NCBI RefSeq assembly: GCF_964340395.1
Contig: NC_135557.1
Location: 16,052,867-16,116,866 of the forward strand
DNA length: 64,000 nt
Source of the DNA: Glandiceps talaboti
Lineage: Eukaryota > Hemichordata > Enteropneusta > Spengelidae
Reading direction: 5' to 3'
Below, in pieces: positions 22,275-33,640 of this stretch. Below the pieces are notes generated by a model that had not been told where the DNA came from, searched no databases, and saw nothing but the letters and a program-made list of their open reading frames with translations. Numbering within the stretch: the first letter of the stretch is position 1; each line of letters starts with the position of its first letter. The position numbers and the translations under genes are program-made.

Positions 22275-24408
22275 ACACACGCACGCACGCACGCACGCAC
22301 ACACACACATACATACATATATACATACATACACACACAGCACATGTACATACATACATACATACATACATACATACATACATACATACATACATACAAA
22401 CAGAGCGACGAGATCCATCTAAGAAGAGACAATTGAGATTACTTAATGCTATCCAAATCCACACATTGATATGTTATTGATGTTTATGAACAATTTTTAT
22501 CGAATGTGATTTCTTTTGTCTTAAATATCCACTAAAATGTATGTTTCTCATATTCAAATATGAACAGACTCTTCTCAAATAAAGTAATGAAAACGAAAAT
22601 GCATATTATCATGTAAAACCAGACATATTCAACAATAATCACTGGTGTGGCAGGGAAATGAGAAAGAGCCATCATATTTTCATATTTGTATATTTCTAAT
22701 CTCATCAGATCTTTAAAAGAAATCCTAACTATTCCAGGCCTGTGTTACAAAAAAACTGATGACCTATAACATAAATGTTAGCGTGAAAATGGGATGGCTA
22801 TTCCTCATCTATCGTATGGAGAATTGTTATGTGACCTTTGAGCTGTGTGAAAAGTTCAAAGGTCAGTATTTGTTCAAAAGCAAAAGCAAGTATCACTTTT
22901 GATTATATTTGGTAAATCAATAAAATGTAGTGTTTATTTTTGTTATAATACTACTTTATTTGTGTAATACTACTGTCTGCATACTGTATGTACTTACCTT
23001 CTTTCGTTACCACATCTGCAATTTGTGGATCATTTGCATGCGACTGCTTGTATTTTTGGGATAAATCACTTTCAGACACGTCTTTCCCTCTAAAATGCCG
23101 TATTATTTGTTCTATTTGATCGTTTTTAGTCTTCAGGTCCCGCTGTAATTGTTCTATTTGACTGTCTTTCATTTTCGTGTTTTCTTTTTCCTTTTTCAGG
23201 TCCCGCTGTAATTGTTCTATTTGACTGTTTTTCATTTTCGTGTTTTCTTCATCCTTTTCCAGGTCCAGTTGTAATTGTTCTATTTGACTGTTTTTCATTT
23301 TCGTGTTTTCTTTTTCCTTTTCCAGGTCCAGTTGTAATTGTTCTATTTGACTGTTTTTCATTTTCGTGTTTTCTTTTTCCTTTTCCAGGTCCAGTTGTAA
23401 TTGTTCTATTTGACTGTTTTTCATTTTCGTGTTTTCTTTTTCCTTTTCCAGGTCCAGTTGTAATTGTTCTATTTGACTGTTTTTCTTTTTCGTGTTTTCT
23501 TTTTCCTTTTCCAGGTCCAGTTGTAATTGTTCTATTTGACTGTTTTTCTTTTTCGTGTTTTCTTCATCCTTTTCCAGGTCCAGTTGTAATTGTTCTATTT
23601 GACTGTTTTTCTTTTTCGTGTTTTCTTTTTCCTTTTCCAGGTCCAGTTGTAATTGTTCTATTTGACTGTTTTTCTTTTTCGTGTTTTCTTTTTCCTTTTC
23701 CAGGTCCAGTTGTAATTGTTCTATTTGACTGTTTTTCTTTTTCGTGTTTTCTTCTTCCATTTCCAGGTCCAGTTGTAATTGTTCTATTTGACTGTTTTTC
23801 ATTTTCGTGTTTTCTTCTTCCATTTCCAGGTCAAGTCGTAATTGTTCTATTTGACTGTTTTTCTTTTTCATGTTTTCTTTTTCCTTTTTCAGGTCCCGTT
23901 GTAATTGTGATATTTGACTGTTTTTCATTTTCATGTTTTCTTTTTTCTTTTTCACGTCCCACTGTAATTGTTCTATTTCACTATTTTTCATTTTCATTTT
24001 TTCTTTTTTCTTTTTCAGGTTCAGCAGTAATTGTTCTATTTCACTCTTTTTCTTTTTCATATTTTTTGTTTTCTTTCCCAGGTTCCACTGCAATTGTTCT
24101 ATTAGACTGTTTTTCTTTTTCGTGTTTTCTTCTTCCTTTTCTAGGTCCAGTTGTAATTGTCCTATTTGAATGATTTGTCGAAAGTGGAAATGTTTCATGT
24201 AATTATTAGTAGAGTCAATTTTCTCACTTGGTGTCAGAATAAGACTATTACAGAGAGTACTTTTTGTGCTGTCCATCGATCTTGTGCATCTTATTTTCCT
24301 GAATCCGCCTTTCATAATCTGCAAAAACCCTGAAAACGAAATAGACCTGAAGTTAGAAGGTTTTATGATTGCTTAAAACCATAATGAAGTGGCAGAAAAT
24401 GGGCGAAA

Positions 24409-24439
<31 letters not shown>

Positions 24440-27400
24440 CATACATACATACATACATACGTACATACATACATACATACATACATACATACATACATAC
24501 ATACATACATACATACATACACGCATAGATAAATGAGTAAATTGGTATTCAGAACCAAATGTGAGATATCGGTATAACGATGTGAAATATTCATACCTGG
24601 TAAGGTCAGCTTTACGTTACCAATATTAACTATTGCGTATCGTTTGATTCCAAGTAAAAGCAACACTTCCTGTTTTGACTTCAAAAGTTTTCGTACACGT
24701 CGAGTCATCTTTAAAGAGAGCTCTAAAATGTCAAAAGTGCGAGCTTTGTATCTTTTGCGCAGCTTGGCATTCAGAATATGCAGCAATTGCCTCTCACTTG
24801 ATTGTCCGCTTCGTGTAACCCTATCTATCTGAATGAATAGGATCTTATATCCTGCAAAACAAAGAGAGAATCATTTCGTTTAAATCAAGAAATATTGCCA
24901 TCCTATTATTCAAATTCATCAATTGCTTTCTCAAATCTACAACTGTCTCTAGTAGTTGCTATATACACGTATAAGGTATCTTGTTGGTAAGAACGGATTT
25001 CTTTAGGCTGGAAATATGGTTGGTCAGCTATAATGGGTTAACAACAGCCTTGCGTATATGTAGGACAAATCTGATATGAATGTGCATATTGACGATTTTG
25101 CATCTGCTTGGAAATTCGACGTCTTTCTTTCAGCAAACATCGTTGAATTACTCAACATGCAAATGATGGAAACGGCTGTTGTAGGACATTCGGAGCATAA
25201 GACACACTAGATTCGGTCTGATTATCAACGCAATTTGGTCATATTGAATCATATAAATGACAGGGGCGTTTGCGTTGATTTTAGACAATGTAAATGACTT
25301 ATACAAGTCACCAAAGTATGGGATTGCATAGTTATTCACGAAGAAGATCGAAAAACGTGGGTATTGAAAATGGGGTGGTCCCAAACTTGGTGTTTTGATT
25401 TTTTAAAATAGGTGTGTATTATAAATACCCTTTCCCTAAACTGCCCAAGATTTCATAAGCAATTAATATTTAAATCATACATCACCTGGTTTGATAGATG
25501 GTGCTAATATTACAACAATAACGATGACTATAAATAGGGTCATCAAATACAAAGGGTCGATCAAGTTTATAAACCATGGCCACAGTATCCATTGACCTTG
25601 TTGATTCGTAGAGCCTACTGAAAGAGAGGAAACATTCATTCATCAAGAAAAGCGATAAAATCACCAATACCTGTTTCATTGATGGGATGTTTCAATCTCT
25701 ATGGCAGAACTAAAACGCCTCTCTAAATCATTGCAAGCATAATACAATGTATTATATGAGCAAGTCTTAGGATGAAGGTTATGATTTTGCACAATAATCA
25801 TTTCAAAGTTGTAATCTTGTCAAAATATATGTGATTATAAAACCCTATACCAAGGAAATCAAAGGCCGTGCAGATTATATCGACCCTACACTTTCCCCCT
25901 TCATAACTGGTGTGATAGATAGAAGATTTATTTTTAGAAGTATTATACAGTTGGCAGTTGTGTTTTACATCGAAAAGCTAATAACACGATTGCCGGTCGT
26001 GAATTGGCTCCGTCCTATGCTCGTTGCAAGCGTGAACGTCTTGCCTCTGGATTCCAAAACATAATTAATCATATTAATACTGGAGCTTATGACGACATAC
26101 TTACATTGATCGTAGATATGAAAGTCAGTGCCATCCCTGGCTATCCAAGTTTCTGCATGTGCTTGTTCATCAAACCCTGTTAAAAGTTTAAAGGTGATTC
26201 AAAATGCTCACATTCACTATTGCTATTTTCCTAGACGACATGTTTGTGAAATGTATACTGGTTTTAAAACTTTAAAAAAGCGTCTGCAAACACCTTAAAA
26301 TGACCATTTTTCAGTCACTTAACTTCGGATTTACTTCGAGAGTTTTCGGGTATTTCCGGTCCCACCTAGACCACGGGATTTTATGACGTCATAGAGAGAC
26401 ATCGTTAGCACGTAGCCTATGACGAGCGTAGTCAACAGGTGAATAAAACTCAACAGCATTGTGAAAAAATACATTGCCGGTGGTTGTAATAGACATCAGT
26501 AAACAAAAACTACAGTCTCCATGTCTTATTAACCAACATTTACTGATATTTACTCACATTTCCTGACTAATTGTCAGTGTCTGTGGGTATTAATGCTAAA
26601 ATATTATGTCCCCATATTATGGAAAAATAAATCAAAACGGCTAGACTAGATATACATAAACACTTGTAATGTCGCGTGTTTCACATTCAGTGACTTTTAT
26701 TTATCTCATGTTTTATTATTTGCCGATAAGAAGCATCACAATACCATCAACACACAAGACACATCGACGGCATATTTTAGCCTACTATACTTGTACTCGC
26801 TGATGTCGCCTTTTGAACGGCGCATTTAGTAACAAAGTAAACATATTTCATCTCGAATAGATATACTAGCTATTAGAATACCCATATTATCAGCAATAAA
26901 AATTGTAAAGAATTACGAAATTTCGTGAGTTTCGTGTTGTCATTTATATGACTTTAGCAACTCGTCTGGAAGAAAACTTGTATGGTTTCCCTTGTTGCGA
27001 TATCATACAACAAGCCTATTTAATATTCAATAGAAGAATGTTGTAACGAATCATAGTATTCGAAGTATACAGTTTAGGAAACCAACAAATCAAATATCGC
27101 GATGTGTATGATTGGACAATATTGATGTCGGCAATCAAGGTCGTGACCCCAGCACATGGTTATCGGGAAAGTCTGCAAATTGATATTAGACACGTTCGCT
27201 TCGGTCCAATTTCTCAGTGTTTGGTTTGACGTTAGAGGCATTATTTCTGTACGACTTTTGCAATATACCTAATTAATAAATATGGATTATTTTAACACGT
27301 GGATAAATTCAACCCGAATGTGCTCTCCGAGTCCATACGTACATACACTACTTCACTGTCTTCAGCTTTGATCGGCGGAAATCCCGGAACTATCCTACGT

Positions 27401-30400
27401 ATATATACTGCTGCGACCGCAGTGACTGCCCGCGAAACAAAACTTGACAACACTACCCACCTACCGATAATCAAATATATAATAATCACATGTACACCGT
27501 GATAAAACACGCAATAATTCGAGTCCCCAACACGTCAATGAGCCCTACGTCTGTTTAGTCCGACTGCGAGTTTCAGAGGTTTTACATGGGTCTCAGACTC
27601 GGACTAGAGTATCGCGCCCTAGACAGCCCTGGCAGAAAATAATAGATGAAAACTTGCGTTCACAAGCCAAACATGTGACAATACAAGACCACAACGAAAA
27701 CTGTGAAACATTTACAGGTCACTCTCATTTTATATATGGACAACAAAATTAGGTCGGCCACAGTTCCATTTACATGCAAGGCTCGGAGCGTGATTCCATA
27801 TGCTTGGAGCAAATGGAATCAATTAGTGTACTATGGGACCAACACATATATTGTGGTACTGCATGTACTGATACGCCTTCTTGAAGTTTCCCATGGGTAC
27901 GGTATTCTAATACCTAGTATATTTATTCGAGATGAAATAAAAGGCGACGTGAGTACGAGTACGTATAGTAGGCTAAAATATGCCGTTCTCGAGATGCCGT
28001 CGACCCAGCTTCGATGCGTCAGAACGCTTCTAAGCAAATGATAAAAAATCAGATAAATAAAAGTCATTGAATGTGAAACACCCGACATTACAAGTGTTTA
28101 TGTATATCTAGTCTAACCGTTTTGATTTATTTTTCCATAATATGGGGACATAATATTTTAGCATTAATACCCACAGACACTGACAATTAGTCAGGAAATG
28201 TGAGTAAATATCAGTAAATGTTGGTTAATAAGACATGGAGACTGTAGTTTTTGTTTACTGATGTCTATTACAACCACCGGTAATGTATTTTTTCACAATG
28301 CTGTTGAGTTTTATTCACCTGTTGACTACGCTCGTCATAGGCTACGTGCTAACGATGTCTCTCTATGACGTCATAAAATCCCGTGGTCTAGGTGGGACCG
28401 GAAATACCCGAAAACTCTCGAAGTAAATCCGAAGGGAACTGACTGAAAAAAGGTCATTTTAAGGTGTTTGCAGACGCTTTTTTAAAGTTTTAAAACCAGA
28501 ATACGTTTCACAAACATGTCGTCTAGCAAAATAGCAATAGTGATTGTGAGCATTTTGAATCACCTTTAAGTAAAAATGAACATACGCACGGCTTTAACAC
28601 AAATTACTAGCAAAATGAAATAGCTTTACCAGGTATCTACATATGGTATCTATGAATATACTTACTTAGTGTGAAATGTGGTACATTGGTATCACCATTG
28701 GCATCTCTTTCTGATATCCCACTTTCACAGATAGTTTCAACCTTTTGTTTTTCGCCTCCATCTCCTATGAAAGAAGAATGAAAGCAAACCATAATTAATC
28801 TCTCAGATATTTTTACATACAGATTTGAATAACAGAACGCCATGAACTTATGCTATGAGATTTGCTATCTTATGAAGATGAAAATGTATCTATTGTAAGG
28901 AATAGTTATGATCAATTTTAACTACAGTAGATTAAAATTATTCTTAATCATACTTTATAATATGATACTCACTCTGTATAAAGAAATCTTCTATCTCTTT
29001 AAAGTTGGTTTGTTCATAGGTGACTTGTAGTTGAGGCTGTACCTGTAGTTTGTCAGATTTCTCTCTCATCTCATCAGTTATTAACAATGCTTCTAACTCT
29101 TCAGCAAACAGCCCCGAATGATATTTGCCCTCAAACCTATATAAGTCAAAGAGACTGGAAAATGTCATGTTTAAAGACAAGGCTTCCCTATCAGTTTCTA
29201 TGAGATTAGCGGAGCTGTTTAAGCAAACGCCTTTCAATATTTCAAACAGCTCTTCATCACCGTTGATGGCGTGTAATTTATTGCTTAGAGTATCATTTAT
29301 ATAGTCTCGTATACCCATAATCCGTAGGAGTCCAAGAATGTATGGCAGACTATTGTCAGTTGTGTTCTGTTGCCTTTCAATACTAGCACACTGATGTCTT
29401 TGTACGTGCTCCTCCAATTTCTTGTTATAGTTACTTTGGTTCAAGTTGATATGTACGTGGAGATCTGTAGATAAAAACATATATAACAAATTTTGCGATA
29501 AGACATGACAGGACAGATAATTTTAAATATACAAGTTTTTAATAATCTTTTCTGTAGGTAATTTTTAATTGTTATTTTAATACTACAATCGAAGACATAA
29601 TTCGATAACGAAACATACTGATATATCCCATGCTTAACATAAACTGTTTTTTTGAAAACGCTATTATATATAGTCAAATGTACTTACATTCAACGAACCT
29701 AGAATCTTTCAGGCTGATATCCGATTCGATTGCTATTTCTCGTGAGGTATCTAAATCCTTCCTTATTCGTCCATCCCCTACAAATATAGTCACATTTTTG
29801 AATGGTTACTCAGACAATTTAAAACTGTCATGGACTGTTCATAATAGCGTCAACGCCATTTTAGCGACATATTCAGCTGTTTGAGATTGGAAGTGAACCT
29901 CAGCAATGTCCCAGGATCATATATCCAATGGAAATCGGCGGTAACGGCGAAAAACAACGAGAACGACGTCGACACATACGCATGCGTATTGTTTGATAAA
30001 ATCGAATGTTCCAGGATCATTCGTAGACAATCTCACACGAGAATGACTTTGGATCATTTATGATAAAAAAAATATTCCAGGGTTCAGATAAAATTGAATG
30101 TCCTGGCATCATTGTTAGACAATTTCAAAGTAGAATGCCCCTGGATCATTTTTTTTATACAATTGAAAGTTTCAGGATCAATTTTAGACAATGTCACATA
30201 AAAATATTCCAGAGTCATTTACAGATAAAATTAAATATTCTTGTTGTTTCTCGCCGTTGCCGCCGACGCGACGTCCATGGGACATAAGATGCTGGTACAC
30301 TGTTGAGGTTCACTTCTGAGGTTCATGTGCATATTCGACTGCTTAAAGTCCTGTCCATGCTATATTAATGTTTAATATGTAATTTGCCTCCCACGTTTCC

Positions 30401-33400
30401 TTCATATGACCATGCGGTATTTAACATTTTGCCATGTTCAACGCAACATCTTTCGTGATAATGTACCGGCATTGTCAAAAACAAAAACAAACAAAAAATA
30501 TGACTTAGGATTAAAATGTGTGGCATTTTCGTACATTTTCACCTAATTAACATAATGGGCGTGGTATATGCTAATACAATGTCTATGGTTATGAAAGGGC
30601 AAACTGACGTAACCAGTTAATATTTTTTTCGGAATAATGTACAAGGTCCGGCATTTTCACCAAAAACAAAAACAAAGAAAACGTACGACTTAGGAGTAAT
30701 GTATGCTTGTGTATGTCTTGTAACCCATTCATTACCATATACATTGTTTTAGCACGTCCATTATGTTGATTAGGATGACAATGTACACAGACGCAGCACT
30801 TTCACTCCTACGCCATTCGTTTTGTTTGTTTGTTTTCGTTTTTGGCGAAAATGAGGGTACATTATCACGAAAAATGTTGACTAGTTACATCAGTTTGCGC
30901 TGACCATGGAAAAAAATGTTAAACAAAGCAGGATGTCTTAGGTCGATGACATTATACATTAAACTTGACATTGAAAATAATACACTTACTTTCAAGAAAA
31001 AACTGTTCAATTGTTCTAAAGTTTTCTTGATCGTAGAGAGCTTTTAGCCGAGGTGTTATATTAAATTTGCTGGAATTTTCTAATATTTGATGAGTTATCA
31101 GTAATGGTTCTATATCTTTAGCAAATGCACCAGATCGACAGCTTGCCTCAAAATTGTACAAATTCAAAAGACAAGAAAAGTTTAGCTTTAGACGTAAGGA
31201 TCCTTGGTCAACTTCCACAAGATTAGCTGAATGTTTGTCGCTGATTTGATTTATTCTTTCAACTTCTTCGTGATTGTTTATGATACCTTGTACATTTTTC
31301 TTGATCGTTTTATTGTTGTCCTTTGCGAGGTTGTCAATTTCTTTTTTATATTGTGTCAGACTTTGAATGTCGCATTGTATTGCATTGTCTTTTGTATGTT
31401 CTTGTTGCTCTGTTGTTTGACAGTATTGTTTCCTTTGTTCAACCGCTTCCATATAAGGTTGTTCGTTTGGTTCAATGTTGACTTGGAGAGCTGAAAGTGA
31501 TGTAGCAAATGCATTAAAACAATTTATATATTTTCAAGGAGCGTAATTCACGTAACTGTGGTATATAGATTGATTCACAAAATGTTGCATAACCCGTATT
31601 GTTCAGTTTTTGTATCGTTTTAATGGAAAGCAAAGTAAATGAAGAACTTTTAAAGTATAGTATAACATGCAGACGGAACTGTCTAAATAAAAAATGGCAG
31701 TTTATGTTGATGATAGCCCTGGTTTCTTTGGAAATTCACGCAAGAGAGTTCGATTTCCTTGTTGTCCAATATTAAAGTCTTCATAGAAGAGATAGTGCGA
31801 CTGGTCTGTTGTACGGCAAAGTTACTATGACCCTGAAAATGAGGGTCGGTTTCAATAGTAACTATACCTTTAAAAATGTGGACATACACATGAAATAAAA
31901 CTTTAGGATAAAACTTCCAAATTTGAATTATATGTAATTGGACAATTTGGTATATGACCTTGACGTTGAAGTTCTAGCTCAAAGCTTCTTTTTATATTAA
32001 ATTTTCAAGCTAACCTCTATACATGTAGACGTGAACACTTGAATGGTGACTCAAGGCAAAAAAGTTCAATATTTATTGACCAATTAACTATTTGACCTTG
32101 ACTTTTGAGGTCAAAGTCAAAGGTCGAAGTATAAAATGAAGATTTACTTTTGAAAGTATTAGTGTAGATACTTAAATGGAGCATTGTATGGTTTCAATAT
32201 CTTCACTTATCAGAGAAGTATATAGTTCATTTATTTTGACTTGAAAATGGGCTCAAAGAAAAACGATCAACATTAGAAAGATAACCATTGATAAATCTGG
32301 GTAGACGCTTGTCATGTCTGTACGTATCAAAAGTTTTAGAGATAATAGACAAAGGGGGCTTTTCATCTCAAATATGGTTGCCATTTTCAGATACAGGTGA
32401 TATCGCGAAATCAAGGGACGTGTATAAGAAAAAATGACGTGCATAAGTAAAAATAACGCCAATGGCATTGTAGCACAACTGTATATGGCAATTGCTATGG
32501 ACATAGTCTTGTTGCTAGAGACATTTGCATACATTTTTGGAATCTTTATTAATTTCCCTACCCTCCCCACTTTTCATCTTTGCAATATAAACCATCATTT
32601 AGCTGTTGCTATGGGCTTGGTCCTGTTGCTCGGCATATTTGCCTACATTGTTTGGATCTTTATTCACTTACCTACTCATCCCTGTTGATATCTTTGTAAT
32701 ATGCATAGTCATTTCACTGTTGCTAAGGGCGTGGCCAATTGTGTCGAAACAGTTTCTACAATAGCTGCAGAATAATACCTCCAGAAACATCCCCACCAAG
32801 TTCAACCCCATTCACCACGCAGATTCAAAATATAAATTTTGATCAAAATTGATATTTTTAGGCCTAATTTGCATATCGCTGATGGGATCATCACGTTATG
32901 AATACATCTTTATCTACATCCATATATGCATCTCTATGAAATGTCAACGCAATCTGCTCGGTCGTTTTGTAATGATAGATTTTTGACAAAAAGACACATT
33001 TTTAGCCCTTATTTGCATATCACTGATGGGATCATCATGTCATTAGCAATTCTTAATCTAAACAGCACTAAGAACGTTCCCATCATGTTTCAACCCAATC
33101 TGCTCATTAAATTGGGAATAATACATTTTTGACAGAAAAGTCACATTTGTAGCCCAAATTTGCATATATATTGTTATATCATGAATGATTCTTAATATTA
33201 ACACCATTAACAAATTTCCAACCAAACTTCAGCCTAATCTGCTCAGTAGTTTTTTAATTAAAGATTTGACCAATAAGATACACTTTTATATCTAATTTGC
33301 ATATCTATCACTAATGGGATCATCATGTCTTGAACATTTCTGAATCTAAACACGTCCAAGAATGTTGCAACTGAATTTCCGACCGATCTACCCAGTAGTT

Positions 33401-33558
33401 TTGGAGTTTAAGCTTTTTGACCAAAAATCACATTTTAACCCAAATCACACATGGTGGCAAGTTCATTTTGATTTGAACAATTTCCCAACTAGACACCCAA
33501 GGTAATGTACCCACCAAATATCATGACAATTGGTCCAACGTTTTTTGACTTTAAGTTG

Positions 33559-33640
<82 letters not shown>

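Noticed and set aside
23907-24173. Plus-strand Phe/Ser-rich frames resembling membrane proteins
   Set aside because: They are the antisense of the gene B coiled-coil repeat and carry no independent signal.
27299-28088. Frames inside the foldback element as a transposase
   Set aside because: They are short, occur on both strands and show no DDE or zinc-finger pattern.
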